DNA of 64,000 nt. It comes from Picocystis sp. L7 (lineage: Eukaryota; Chlorophyta; Picocystophyceae; Picocystales; Picocystaceae). The stretch spans positions 186,001 to 250,000 of the forward strand of contig QXJR01000029.1 of NCBI GenBank assembly GCA_020975725.1. Reading direction: 5' to 3'. Positions 50,594 to 61,712 of the stretch are shown here, piece by piece. Each line of letters starts with the position of its first letter. The stretch's first letter is position 1. The notes beneath the pieces were generated by a model that was given only the letters and a program-made list of their open reading frames with translations, searched no databases and was not told the DNA's origin. The translations under genes were made by a program, and so were the position numbers.

Positions 50594-52834
50594 TCACTTG
50601 CCCCGAAGGGAAATCAAAACATCCACCACCTGTGGATCTGCCAAAGTAGACGTGTCTCCTATCTCATTGTCCTTCTTTCCAGCAATCTTGCGCAAGATCC
50701 TGCGCATGATTTTTCCGGACCTCGTCTTTGGCAGGGCGGGTGCCCAGTGGATCACATCTGGGGTGGCAAAAGGTCCGATGACAGATCGCACAACGTTCTT
50801 CAGCGCCGCTCTTAGCTCATCGCTGGGTTCATGTGTATCCAAAAGTGTGACGTATGCGTAAATGCCCTGGCCTTTAACCGGATGGTCGTAACCCACCACG
50901 GCTGCCTCCACGCAACCTTCGTGGGACACCAATGCACTTTCTACTTCGGCCGTCCCAATCCTGTGACCGCTCACGTTGATGACATCATCAACTCTACCAG
51001 TGATCCAGTAGTAACCGTCCTTGTCTCTGCGACAACCATCGCTGGTGAAAAAGTAACCTTTGAAAGCACTGAAGTAAGTCTGTTCAAAGCGCTTGTGATC
51101 CCCGGCTACAGTACGCATGATGCTTGGCCACGGTTTTTTTATAAGGAGGATGCCTTCACACTCCCCTTCAAGTTCATTGCCTTTCTCATCTACAATCACA
51201 GGCACCACTCCAAAGAAAGGGAATGATGCCGACCCAGGCTTCTCGTCAAAGGCGCCAGGTAGGGGGGTGATCATGTGAGCCCCTGTCTCCGTTTGCCACC
51301 AAGTATCCACAATGCGACAACGTCCCCCTCCTACAACAGAGTGGTACCAATTCCAAGCTGTAGGATTGATCGGCTCCCCAACACTGCCAAGAACTCGGAG
51401 TGTTTTCCTCGAGTATTTGGTAACAAACTTATCACCAAATCCCATAAGGCTCCGGATGGCGGTAGGAGCGGTGTAGAACACGGTCACGCCCCATTTGTCG
51501 ATCACCTCCCAGCACCTTCCTGCATCAGGATAGGTAGGGACACCTTCAAACACAAGGGTTGTAGCTCCGTGCACCAATGGTCCATATGTGAGATACGAGT
51601 GGCCAGTGATCCACCCACAGTCAGCAGTGCACCAGTACACGTCATCAGGTTGGTAGTCGAAAACATATTTGAACGTTGTCCCGGCTCCCACCATGTATCC
51701 TGCAGTTGTGTGCAGGACTCCTTTGGGAGTTCCAGTAGAACCACTCGTATACAGCTTGAAGAGCGGGTCCTCCGCATCCACCCATTCCACCGGGCAATCT
51801 GCGGACATGGGGTCGACCTCTTCGTCCCACCAGCGATCACGTCCCTCTTTCATATTGGTTTCAGAGCGTGGATCCACCCTCTCATTCGGATAGACTAGCA
51901 CCGTCTTGACATGGAATCCCTTGGATTCGCATATTTCCAGGGCTTTATCGACAATATCCTTCAGGATGATCTTTTTCTTCCCACGCATCACTCCGCTGCA
52001 CGTCAAGAGGATCTTAGTCTTGCAGTCGATCATTCTGCTTGCGAGGGCTTCTGCCGAGAAGCCGGCAAAGACGACAGAATGCACCGCTCCAATGCGCGCG
52101 CATGCAAGCATGGACTCCGGCAGTTCGGTGATCATGGGCAGGTACATGGTGACATCGTCTCCTTTCTGGATGTCGTTGGCTTTCAGCCAGTTGGCGAGTT
52201 TGCTGACTCTCTCCTTGAGTTGACTGAACGTGATGGTGTGGGATTCCTCCGGGGAATTCCCTTCCCAGATGAGTGCGGTCTTGTTCCCTTTTCCTGCTTC
52301 CACATGGCGGTCCACAGCATTGTAGCACACGTTGGTCTGTGCCCCTTGGAACCAGGAGATGTGCACGTCCCCTTTGTCCATGTCGAAGTTGTACTCTGGT
52401 CCCACGTTGTCCCATTTCTTGTGCCAGTAGAAATCTTCGGCTATGTCGGCCCAGAATCCAGCCGGATCCTCGATGGATCTTCGGTGCGATGGGTTTCCAA
52501 AACCGCGTCAGTTCGATCTGGTGCATCGACGTACGCAATCCTGCCCGGTATACACCCCTGCAAGCGCGCGTTCAAGACCTCACCTCCGGTACATCTCGTC
52601 GTACTGCTCCTTGCTCTTCACGTGAGCCTTTTCGGCGAACGCTTGCGGCGGCGGATAGGTTGCGCCTTCCATGTCTTCGCTTCCTTCGCCTTCGAAGTCG
52701 TCTGCGAAGGAAAGGGACTGGTCTAGCGCGCGTGACGGGCGCAGGCGCGTCCTTCTCAACGTGCACGTCCTCTTCGAGCTCCTGCAAGCAGGATTCGTCC
52801 GTGCAAGCGCCGAACGGTGCGCGTGCGCGTGCAT
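50594..52834 (-). CDS. ACS: Acetyl-CoA synthetase, two exons
   Basis: Exon 1 ends at 52584 and exon 2 is 52478-50594. The donor is CGGAG|GTGAGG and the acceptor ACCGAAG|ATCC, with a 105-bp phase 2 intron. The join restores [20 protein letters not shown], a family hallmark. The enzyme makes acetyl-CoA from acetate, ATP and CoA. Motifs seen are [11 protein letters not shown] (ATP binding), [39 protein letters not shown] and the catalytic lysine region [11 protein letters not shown]. From the ATG at 52672 the protein is 657 residues. From the ATG at 52834 it gains 54 residues rich in Arg, Ser and Thr that look like a transit peptide, and I prefer this start because plant ACS is plastidial. The choice is uncertain. 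Confidence 0.9.
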
Positions 52835-54571
52835 CCAGTCGAAGACGACGCCGACGAAGATGGCAATGGACGTCGGAGCTTCACCACCTGCAGACACCCC
52901 CCCCTTTCCACAGATGCACCACGGGACGTTTCTGCCAGGATCCCCTCGAACCCTCGCCACACCCCAGGCATTCGCAGACACACCTGGTCGAGGAAGTCTT
53001 TCGCCCAACCGAACTCTTCCTTGGAACCATTCTCATGGATGGACGATGCGGCATGTTTGGTAGCAATGCAACAGGATTGGAAACGAAAGAACCACATCCA
53101 CGCCGAAGAGGCACCCATCGGTGTGCACCTTGTACGGTCTCCCCCGGCTCGGAGGACTACACGATGATCACACAGTACATGCGTTCAACACCAAGCCGAC
53201 AACTGGCAACACACGGCTCTCCACGTGCTCCCCCGTCCAACATAGCCCAACGTCAATTCCTCGAGGTCGAGATCCGTATTGTGTTCCACTTGCTTCGTGA
53301 ACATGCCAAAGATAAGGGTGCCAAGGGAAGGCCAACACCGCGATGCCCGCAAAGCAGACGAGGTGGGAGTAACCCTCACTTGGAAGCATGGGATCCCTCA
53401 CGAGCATGCTATTACACGGCGGAGGGGCATTCGTACGAGCAAAGGGAGCAAGATGTACAAAGGCAAGAAGGCTTCGGATGAACCGTCCAAAATAAAGAAA
53501 TGTAGGTAAGGGCAAAGTACAAGGGAAACCGAGACGAAACACTTGCAAAATTAATTGTCTCAAGCACCGTGCACAAACAAGCAATTAATACGATCGAACC
53601 TATCAAAATTTCCGCTAGTTTTGCAACGCTTGAAATTGCTTGCATAGGTCTACTTCATAGAAAAACTAGAGCGCACCAAAAGTATTCCAAAAATCTGCCT
53701 TTTGTACGTAAGATCCAACGGCATCCGTTTATTCTCACTAGTAGTGTTTACACCATTGCATTGCCGTACCTTGGTTCGTTCCATTGATTGTAGCATACAT
53801 GAAGATGCCCTTATCTCGCCAAACCGTGCCAATGGAAAATCCATTGCAAGCAAGGTAAACACTCGTCTTTTTAAAATGGGCAGCGAATATGGCTCTGTTG
53901 ACGCATTCTTCTAGTATTTGATACAACAACGAGTCGACAATAGGAACTTTACACATCAACATTCCTTTATGTACGACAATGTGCACAAGCCGATTATTTG
54001 TATGATGCAAAATATTATCGATCGGTTAGATGCACAAGCTGTTCGAGCATGAACGTCTTGGTCATAATGTATGAGTATTGTTATCCATGCAACGGTGTGT
54101 TTGAATCCAAATCGTTTGACAATCGGCCCTAGACAGGGGCAATCTTAGTCGTTGTTTTATGCATTTTTCTTCGTTCATTCCTCCCCTCTCTCTCCAGTCC
54201 GGCCGGTGCAATTCTACGTCTGAATACGGCCGTACATTCCAAGCTTCCATCCTTCGAGACGGCACCAACTATCACGGCTTGGTCCACACTTGTTGCATAT
54301 TCGTTCTCAAGTATGCAACCCGCATCTTTTTTCATGTTATTTCCATTCAAGAGGGGAAGTGGATGCGCCGGATGCACAAACCTCCGTCGAATGTTATCAC
54401 TCGGTACCTCGCTTGACTCTTTGCAAATCCAAATGGAAGCCGTTTCGGCACGGTTTGCGTGGTTGATCGCCTTCCTTGGCATCCTTCACACCGCTTCATC
54501 TACCTTAGCTAGGATCGGGGTAGATTCTTCTCTCCATTCCCCCTTGGGTCTCATCCGATGGATTGGAGATT
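52835..54571. other. Intergenic region with AT-rich island
   Basis: Bases 52835-53490 are host-like and contain no supported gene. From about 53500 to 54330 the DNA is AT-rich with only short frames. The last 200 bases should hold the promoter of the GT61-like gene. Confidence 0.4.
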
Positions 54572-56089
54572 ATGAACCGACGGTCATCCTGTTCCTTCGA
54601 CGACCTCTTCGACGCCCTTCGACGTGGTGCTTCTCCAGCTTTCGAGCACTCGCAAGGCAGTTGTGTCTCACTGGTTCCTCCTGGAAACGGCAGAGAGGAC
54701 GTCTGCCGCCTTCCAGGTGAAGCGTCACCCGCACCGATGACCAAGACCAACCTGAGCGGATGGAAGAAAGCTTCGAGGCTGGCCTGCATCGTAGCTGGGA
54801 CGTGGATTTGGGTACTAGTGGCCGTGCAATTGGGAAGGAGAAGATGGAAGCCGGAGCCGAAAACACAGAAACTCGCCAATGGAAAAGCAATCCTGGGCAA
54901 TGAGACAGAAAGGGCAGCTGGGCAGCTCCTTCCAAGAGAAGCCAAGGAGCAGTTGCAGGAGAATGCGCAGTCGCTCACGGGGAAGACAACCACGAACAAT
55001 TGGAATGTATGCAGATTTGATAATGTCTGCGTCAACTTGACACACATAATTTTTGACGTTCACACAGACAGGGACACAGTTGCGTCCTTGGACAGCCGCC
55101 TCCGAGACTGCTGTGAGAATGAGGTGCCTTGCGAGGAGTACGGTACCATTTGCAACTGTTTGCACAAACATGGAGGAGTCCGTGCTTATAGGGGATGGCA
55201 GGTGGCGGTCTCAAGAGAATGGAGTCACTCTGTGCACTTAGGGGGCGATACCTGGCTCCTGAACACCAAAGTCACAAGAACTCACCCGTGGCATTTTGCG
55301 ATGAAAGTTGTCCAGTTGGCTTCCATCCTGATGCACAGAAAAACAATTTCAGTCCCCACTCCACAGCACGTAGTATTCCAGGACTACCCTGTGCAACAGA
55401 TGAGCGACTGGGATCGACTGGTGTGGAAAATCAGTGCGGGTGTGTGGGGCGGTTCTACGGAGGACTATTTTACTGTCGGTGCTCAGAAGCCAACGTGCTT
55501 TAGATCCTTGTACTTCACCAGTGAGTATGACAGGTTTTTCAAGCGCCGTGACGAAGTTTCTGCATGGCGCAGAAGCATGCTCGGCATGGTTGGAAAGCAG
55601 CTTTGCAACTCTGGCTCGTTAGATTGCTTCCTGAGTTGGTGTGCCTCGCCACTGATTGGCATTTTGCACAGGATTGAGGGCACAGCAGAACGCAGTATCA
55701 CCAATATAGAAGAGGTGGAGCAAATCCTTTCACGGAGTTTTGGTCTAGCAGTAGAGCATTTTAACGTTTCGTCGTTGGACAGCCCGCTGTTACAAGCGCA
55801 GAAATTTGTGAAGTATCGGGTGATTTTTTCTGCACACAGCAGTCAGTTGGCTAATCTTCTGTATGCTCATCCAGCTGCTGTGGTGATCGAGGTTTGTGTG
55901 GATTGCGATCCGGTGTTTCGGATCTTAGGAGAGTCCCTTGGCTTATTTTATGTCCGTTCCAGGTTTCATCTGCCTGCGACCGAGGCTCCTAGTATCAAGA
56001 ACTCTGATGTCCAGGTAAACATCAGCGCACTTGCAAGCAACATACGACCTGCTGTCGAGTACGTCCGCGCGGCCTGCATGGATCCATGA
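54572..56089 (+). CDS. GT61-like glycosyltransferase, type II membrane protein
   Basis: This 505-residue protein has an N-terminal cytosolic tail, one signal-anchor helix at about 68-88 (ACIVAGTWIWVLVAVQL) and a lumenal domain. The C-terminal block YRVIFSAHSSQLANLLYAHP followed by AAVVIEV matches the GT61 (DUF563) family signature, which covers plant xylosyl/arabinosyl transferases and EOGT-type O-GlcNAc transferases. Several cysteine pairs in the 150-210 region fit a Golgi or ER lumenal fold. Donor and acceptor sugars cannot be predicted. I chose the ATG at 54572; the frame opens three codons earlier from TTG. Confidence 0.75.
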   Translation: MNRRSSCSFDDLFDALRRGASPAFEHSQGSCVSLVPPGNGREDVCRLPGEASPAPMTKTNLSGWKKASRLACIVAGTWIWVLVAVQLGRRRWKPEPKTQKLANGKAILGNETERAAGQLLPREAKEQLQENAQSLTGKTTTNNWNVCRFDNVCVNLTHIIFDVHTDRDTVASLDSRLRDCCENEVPCEEYGTICNCLHKHGGVRAYRGWQVAVSREWSHSVHLGGDTWLLNTKVTRTHPWHFAMKVVQLASILMHRKTISVPTPQHVVFQDYPVQQMSDWDRLVWKISAGVWGGSTEDYFTVGAQKPTCFRSLYFTSEYDRFFKRRDEVSAWRRSMLGMVGKQLCNSGSLDCFLSWCASPLIGILHRIEGTAERSITNIEEVEQILSRSFGLAVEHFNVSSLDSPLLQAQKFVKYRVIFSAHSSQLANLLYAHPAAVVIEVCVDCDPVFRILGESLGLFYVRSRFHLPATEAPSIKNSDVQVNISALASNIRPAVEYVRAACMDP

Positions 56090-56529
56090 GCAGGTTTCCA
56101 GTTTATCCAATGCACGATTCGATCACGTTCGATTCTTTCGACGGTTCCCGCTCCCTCTTTTCCGTCTTCAGCTGTTGCCGCTTCTGCATCCGTTTTTGAA
56201 CCGTCCAAGCAGGCGGGTCCCCATCACCGCCTGGAGAGATCCTCTGGCGTTCTCGATATCCATGGATGGATTCATCGATACTTCCTCTTGAGGTTTCGAA
56301 ACCCGATCCTCACCCCATCCTCGAGGGCCGCTTGGGTTCGGTCCGGTTCCAACCCGGTTCACGAAGGAGCTTTGATCGGCACGTTTGACGTTTTCCCCCT
56401 TTCAAGCCCTTCCTTTCGATGGGGTCGGGGGATCGGTTGAAGGCGACCGTGCCGAATCTTCCCGCCATTTCCAACGCGACATCGAGGCGAAGGAGACGAG
56501 CGCAAACGCGTGGAAAGGCGCGATTGGCG
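56090..56529. other. Upstream region of PSF2
   Basis: No gene is seen. A site reading GGTTTCGAAACCCG at about 56292-56305, some 225 bases before the PSF2 start, resembles the FTR upstream repeat core. Confidence 0.4.
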
Positions 56530-57422
56530 ATGGCCACCGTGCGAACGGACGCGTCCGGATGTCCGGAACCGGAGCAGCTGATCTCCAACGGGGAGGTGAG
56601 CCACAGGAACGCGCGCGGATGCGGGAGGAAGGGACGAGACGTCGGATCCGAGGCGCAACACCCACGAGAAGACGAACGCATGGAATGAAACTGACGCCTG
56701 TCGACAAACCGACGATGGATTCCGTCGATGGGAACGAAACCTCGGGACGCGTTGTGCTTCGGAACGCATCCGTGTCGTAGCTCGAGTTCGTTGCGGAGGA
56801 CGAGCCGGTCGAAATCGTCACGAACTTCAGCATGCCGGTACTACGCATGATGGGTGGAGAGTTTGGCCCTTTCCAAGCACAACATCCAATGCAAGCACCC
56901 TTGTGGCTAGCTATCGCTCTTCACAAGCGTAGGAAATGTAGGATCAGACCGCCAGTTTGGATGGAAATCCAGTCCTTGCAAAGGACGCTGGAGGAAGAGC
57001 GTGAATCCGAGGGAGAGTTCCAACCTCTTCCCTTCCGGTACATTGAAGTTGCACAAGTCCTCTTTCGTGAATGCAGGGATGAAGAGACTTGGGATGGAAG
57101 GGAGAACTTGTTTCGAATTAGAAGTCTAGTAGAAGATATAAGGATGATTAGATTACACAAAATCCAGTCTGGTCTTAAGAGGCTGGAACGAAGCGCATTA
57201 AAAGTTACACTCGACAATCTCTCGGCGATGGAGGTCAACCTGATCAGGCCATTCTTGACAAAGTCACTCAATCGTTATTACCACATCGAGCAGAAGATAG
57301 AGAACACACCTCCATCCCCCACAACACCAATTTTAGGAGATGCACCTCCTGCTGCAAGGGGGGCAACCCCAACTACAGACGGCCAGGCGGCACGTCCCGT
57401 CCGTACCCTACGAAGAACGTGA
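56530..57422 (+). CDS. PSF2: GINS complex subunit PSF2, two exons
   Basis: Exon 1 is 56530-56595 and exon 2 is 56781-57422, giving 235 residues. The donor is GGGGAG|GTGAGC and the acceptor GTCGTAG|CTCGAG, joined in phase 0 by a 185-bp intron. Exon 2 begins with LEFVAEDEPVEIVTNFSMP, the family N-terminal beta domain. GGEFGPF, APLWLAIALHKRRKCRIRPP, PLPFRYIEVAQVLF and RIRSLVEDIRMIRLHKIQSG follow. PSF2 is part of GINS, which joins MCM2-7 and CDC45 in the replicative helicase. The exon 1 sequence is not conserved in the family, so it is supported by phase and splice sites only. The C-terminal 45 residues are Pro/Thr-rich and disordered. Confidence 0.88.
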
Positions 57423-57887
57423 CTTTCCATGAAACAAATAGGGTTGGTAGATTCTGAAGAATGGCTCTACACCTGCGTCAGCACCAGGGTCAGCGAGGTA
57501 CACCTCGAAAGGTCGAAGGTCATGCACAAGGTTGCACTCAGAAGGATCCATTGGTATGTTCTTTTCTTCACTCAAGTGAGTCAAGTAGTAACCAGTTTCC
57601 TCATTGCGTGAGGGAAAAGTACCTTGCAATACGCTGGGACTTACCTCCAAGGAATCATGGAGTCACGATGATGGATTTGTACATAGCATCCTATTCACAA
57701 TACGGCTGCAAAAAACGTGACAGTCAGCAAGGCACAAAATTTTTCCGCTTACTGAAGTCGTTGAGAAAGGCCTCAGTCCTATCGATCAACTATCATGGTG
57801 TTATCAACAGTTTATTTGATGCCATCACAGGCCAAATGCATACTTCAATATCCTATGCTCGCTCCGACATACCTCTTTACAAACCAT
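57423..57887. other. Tail-to-tail intergenic region
   Basis: It lies between the PSF2 and CCA-enzyme stops. It is somewhat AT-rich. An 80-codon minus-strand frame at 57408-57650 has no domain, and I do not call it. Confidence 0.4.
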
Positions 57888-59450
57888 TTAACCTTTCTGG
57901 GCAAACATTTCTGCAAGCCACTTTTTGCACTCTTCCCCCCCTTGCCCTGGGTTGGCCAGCTGCCACTCCATCTGCGCAGCCATTGCAACACCTAGTCGCG
58001 GCCCACCCTTTTCCATTCCAAGCAAATCCATGACCGCCTTCCCATCCAGCAAGGGTTTGAGCTTCCACGCTTCTCTGAGACCAAGTGTGGCAATGGACGC
58101 CTCCACATTCTCGCAAAGCTCGATGATTTCTACCACGGACGAATCTTTGTACATCGGTTCATCTCCGGCTACAACCTTCTCGATCGGACACGTGACAGGA
58201 TCACGTAGAAGAGACGCGAGCACAAGGCACGCCTTCCAAAGATGACCCAAGTCTCTTATCAGCGACCCGGTCCCTATTCTAGTGCTCTTTGACAGATCTG
58301 GAACCCCTGCTTCTGTTTGCAGCACTGCAAATAGATTCTCGAACCTCTGTGCATGGTTGTGAAGTAGAGCAACTGCTTCCGCATCCCTCGTCCTTAGCTT
58401 TAACGAATCCCTGATGATGTGATATGCTGCCTCCTTGACCTTTCTTTTAGGCCCAATGTGCGTTTGATGGCGTAGCGGCAAAAGCAAAGCCGCATACAAG
58501 AATACATGTTTTTCCTCCGGTGTGAGGTATTCCTCCCCAAGCTTCCCCAGCACTTCCCACGCAAGTTCGAGGGACTGGCTGCACCTTTGACCGTAGCGCT
58601 GGATCAAGCATTCCCCTGGGATCGCAAAGACGATCTCGAAGATGTTCATGTCGCAGAAGTCTTTCACGCCTTGCACTGGATTTGCGCTTTTCATGAGCGT
58701 GTCCACCTCCACACCGATCCTCTCCCGGCTGATTTTGTCGGAGAGTGCTCGCCGGACGTCGTCTTCCCTCGCCGCTTCCAACAGTCCATCGGCGTATTGG
58801 AAGTGGAACCTCGCCCTATACCTCACGGCTCGCAGCACACGCAGCGGATCATCCAGGAAGGTCTTTTTGGGTGGGAGTGGCGTTCGTATGGTTTGGTTGT
58901 GGAGGTCTTCCATCCCTTTTCCAGTGAAATCTTCCACGATCCCTTGGTTGATGTTGTAGAAGAGTGCATTGATGGTGAGATCTCTCCTGACGGCGTCTTC
59001 GAGCGGCGTTCCAAACTGCATGGTCGGTATCCTGGAGTTTTCGGCGTAGGATTCTGCACGTAGGTTGACGAAATCGATCCATTCGCCTAGGATCTTCATC
59101 CTGGCGGTTTCGAGGTGTTTGGATTGTTCTGGATTGCTGAGGATGACGGCCACGTGGTGTTGTTCGTCGCCTTGCGCCTTGAGGTGTGCGTTGACCGCAT
59201 CGGCGAACTCCTTCCCAAGCACGTTGTCCAGTGCGATGTCGATGTCGTTCGACGTCTTTCCCATGAGCTTGTCTCGCACCCAGCCGCCGGCACATCGCAG
59301 CGTGGTCTTCCGTCCGTCCGCCTCCACCGCCGCCAGGAGCAGTTCGAACACCTTCTTCTCCACGTGGTTCAGGTCCAGCGTCCCTCCTGCAGCTCGCGTG
59401 CGTGCCATCCGACTCGCAGGAACGCGCAACCAACGCGCCGAAGCGCGCAT
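57888..59450 (-). CDS. CCA: CCA-adding tRNA nucleotidyltransferase
   Basis: This 520-residue class II enzyme adds or repairs the 3' CCA end of tRNAs. The nucleotidyltransferase signature is LRCAGGWVRDKLMGKTSNDIDIALD, read in two parts: the GGWVRD block ends at residue 60 and the metal-binding D69 and D71 follow. Other family motifs are RRDLTINALFYNI, FTGKGMEDL and DDPLRVLRAVRYRARFHF. The long helical C-terminal region is typical of eukaryotic enzymes. The N-terminus MRASARWLRVPASRMARTRA is basic and suggests mitochondrial or plastid targeting, possibly with a second start at M15 for the cytosolic form. It is one exon. Confidence 0.93.
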   Translation of the reverse strand: MRASARWLRVPASRMARTRAAGGTLDLNHVEKKVFELLLAAVEADGRKTTLRCAGGWVRDKLMGKTSNDIDIALDNVLGKEFADAVNAHLKAQGDEQHHVAVILSNPEQSKHLETARMKILGEWIDFVNLRAESYAENSRIPTMQFGTPLEDAVRRDLTINALFYNINQGIVEDFTGKGMEDLHNQTIRTPLPPKKTFLDDPLRVLRAVRYRARFHFQYADGLLEAAREDDVRRALSDKISRERIGVEVDTLMKSANPVQGVKDFCDMNIFEIVFAIPGECLIQRYGQRCSQSLELAWEVLGKLGEEYLTPEEKHVFLYAALLLPLRHQTHIGPKRKVKEAAYHIIRDSLKLRTRDAEAVALLHNHAQRFENLFAVLQTEAGVPDLSKSTRIGTGSLIRDLGHLWKACLVLASLLRDPVTCPIEKVVAGDEPMYKDSSVVEIIELCENVEASIATLGLREAWKLKPLLDGKAVMDLLGMEKGGPRLGVAMAAQMEWQLANPGQGGEECKKWLAEMFAQKG

Positions 59451-59543
59451 CGATGTGCGCCGAACCCCCTCCCGACCCTAAACCCTAGGAAGGGGGCCGA
59501 GGGGTACGTATCCGTACGCGTCCTGGGTACGGACCGGGGCGGA

Positions 59544-61115
59544 TCAGGTGCGTCCGGTGTGCTGGAGGAGGCGATCGTAGGTGTCCAAGGCACCCCGGAG
59601 GACCGAGAGGCCTTGGATCAGCTCGGCATGGTGGACCAAGCCAATGCATTGCTCCAGTGCCGTGTCTTCGATGGTGTGGAGGAGATGGCGACAGTCCTGG
59701 CTCTGCTTGCGATACGTATGCAACAACTTGCGGATCTTGTGGGAAGGGAGACGGATCTCCCCGGGAACCACCAAATACACATGGCCGTGGATGAAGGACA
59801 CCAAACCACCCACCTCCACGCTCAAGTCCTTGATGGATGGAAGCAAACAAGACTTCAACTCGTCGCTGATGGATGGAAACATGTTGGCCATGGATTCGTT
59901 CACAGATTGAAGCCCGACGTTGAAACGCATGCACACGTCGTCGACGCAATCCTGGTGCCAATTGCCTGGAACGACCGTGCCTTTGGTGTGAAACCTCCGC
60001 TTGAACTTCTCCAGGAAACTCAAACGGTCGCCAGACGATTCGGACGAACATCGCTTGGAATGATGATGGACTGGGTTGTCACTGTAGCTTGCGAAAATCA
60101 TCGGTTGGGGTCCATCCACATCTGCTGGATCCAAATCAGCGTACTTGTCTTTAGAAACTTTGCCTGACCTCCTGATCCTGTACACATACACACCTGCAGC
60201 TGCGAGAACGACCATTGCAGCGGCAATAGGAAGCAGTACCACGAGCAGGGCACCCACCCTACTTTTGTTGGATTTGATGTCGGTGTCCGATCCAGGGAGA
60301 GTGGGGGATGGATCTTTGCTGGATTCAGAATCCGACGCAGGGGACACGTACAACCACTCGAGGGCAGTGATATGCGTAAGCTCCTCCATCTTTGTCTTCA
60401 GTGTCTCCGTGATGGAGTCCAAGTAGTCAGGCCGTTTCAATTCAAACATAAGAGCTGCAGCGTGTTCTTCTGTGATATTGAACAAAAGGACTTCGACTTT
60501 GAGGAGAGTAGCACTGTGATGGCTCCTCTGTCCTGGAGAACCGGAGTAGCAGGCTCCGCTGTTGGTTTCCTTCTCCAATGTCTGCAAGAAAAAGTCTCCG
60601 TGTGTGTTCAGGGTGCGCAGAGTGCTTCCAAACGTTTCCAGCTCGATCTGCAGGTATTGCTCCAGTGCGTCGCATACTTTCCATGGCTTGTCAGCAGGTG
60701 GAGGGGCTGGAGATGGAGGTGGAGGAACAGGTAACGGTGGTGGAGGAACAGTTGATGGTGGTGGTGGAGGAGGAGAAGGAACGGTGCAATTCTGCGTCTC
60801 CACGAAGGTCTGGTTGCCGTCCTGAAGGATTCCCGTCTCGTCGAACCCACAAGCACCCCAGAGGGGCTCACCAGACGAAGATTCGCAGGGTGCACATGCT
60901 TCTATACTGTTGTATTCGCACAACAATGCTGTCACGTTGCGTTCTCGCAGTCCGTCCATGCACTCCGACCAGGCTGAATCTTGGTCGTAATAGGCACATT
61001 TTTCGCTCGGCGGTCCCAAATGGCAGACCGTGAAGTTTCCTGTGGCTTTCACCAGACCTCTTCTCAAGAATATCGAGGCAGCAATCAGGACCTTGGCCCA
61101 CGCGAGCGCGCGCAT
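59544..61115 (-). CDS. Type I membrane protein with Cys-rich ectodomain and Pro-rich stalk
   Basis: This 523-residue protein has no family that I can name. A signal peptide (1 to about 25) leads into a Cys-rich segment (30-110; for example CAYYDQDSAWSECMDG and EACAPCESSS). A Pro-rich stalk (113-142, SPPPPPP-type), reminiscent of algal wall glycoproteins, follows. A second extracellular domain spans about 145-260, with VEVLLFNITEEHAAALMFEL just before the membrane. One transmembrane helix lies at 287-313, and a 210-residue cytosolic domain follows. Several N-x-S/T sites are present. It may be a surface receptor or wall-linked protein. The neighbouring gene at 61713 encodes a protein of the same general design. 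Confidence 0.75.
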   Translation of the reverse strand: MRALAWAKVLIAASIFLRRGLVKATGNFTVCHLGPPSEKCAYYDQDSAWSECMDGLRERNVTALLCEYNSIEACAPCESSSGEPLWGACGFDETGILQDGNQTFVETQNCTVPSPPPPPPSTVPPPPLPVPPPPSPAPPPADKPWKVCDALEQYLQIELETFGSTLRTLNTHGDFFLQTLEKETNSGACYSGSPGQRSHHSATLLKVEVLLFNITEEHAAALMFELKRPDYLDSITETLKTKMEELTHITALEWLYVSPASDSESSKDPSPTLPGSDTDIKSNKSRVGALLVVLLPIAAAMVVLAAAGVYVYRIRRSGKVSKDKYADLDPADVDGPQPMIFASYSDNPVHHHSKRCSSESSGDRLSFLEKFKRRFHTKGTVVPGNWHQDCVDDVCMRFNVGLQSVNESMANMFPSISDELKSCLLPSIKDLSVEVGGLVSFIHGHVYLVVPGEIRLPSHKIRKLLHTYRKQSQDCRHLLHTIEDTALEQCIGLVHHAELIQGLSVLRGALDTYDRLLQHTGRT

Positions 61116-61712
61116 GCCGCTCGTCGGAATTCAGTTGCATGTCGGCATGCGACATGTGGCCGACCACCGTCCATCTGGGGGTGGAGAATATTCTCCACGA
61201 CCTTTCCCTTCGGACGGGGTCGACTGTTCGGGCGACTGATTGACCCTTTAGTTAGCAGCCCCAAGGATGGGCCAGGCAACGTAAGGGAATGGACAAGAAC
61301 TACGAACAAGTGCTGGTCTTGCCATGAGAAAGAATAGGGAAAGGGAAATCCAGGCATGTGGTAGGGTAGATGGAGCCTGCACCTTCCGGATGGCGCCAGA
61401 AGGCATCGCCAGTGGCGAGCGAGGAGGGAGATGACGATTTGAAACCTTTTTGGCATGAAACACACGATACCGGCCATTAAACTCAGGAACTAGTGCTCGC
61501 ATGGCAGCAAACATTCCATTACAATCAAGACGATGTAGACCAGGTAGGGTATGGATCGGCACTTGGATCCCAACCAAGAAGGCTACCGTGGAGTGGAAGG
61601 TCTGTGGCACTGTCATCCAAACAGATTCCTTTATCAAGAAATAAGCAACAAAGGGCATGTTTTTGGGATGGAACTATGAGGTCTCCAAATACTGCTTATG
61701 ATTTCAAGACCT
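61116..61712. other. Intergenic region between the two membrane-protein genes
   Basis: This is the promoter region of the 59544-61115 gene and the 3' region of the next minus-strand gene. No gene is seen. Confidence 0.4.
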
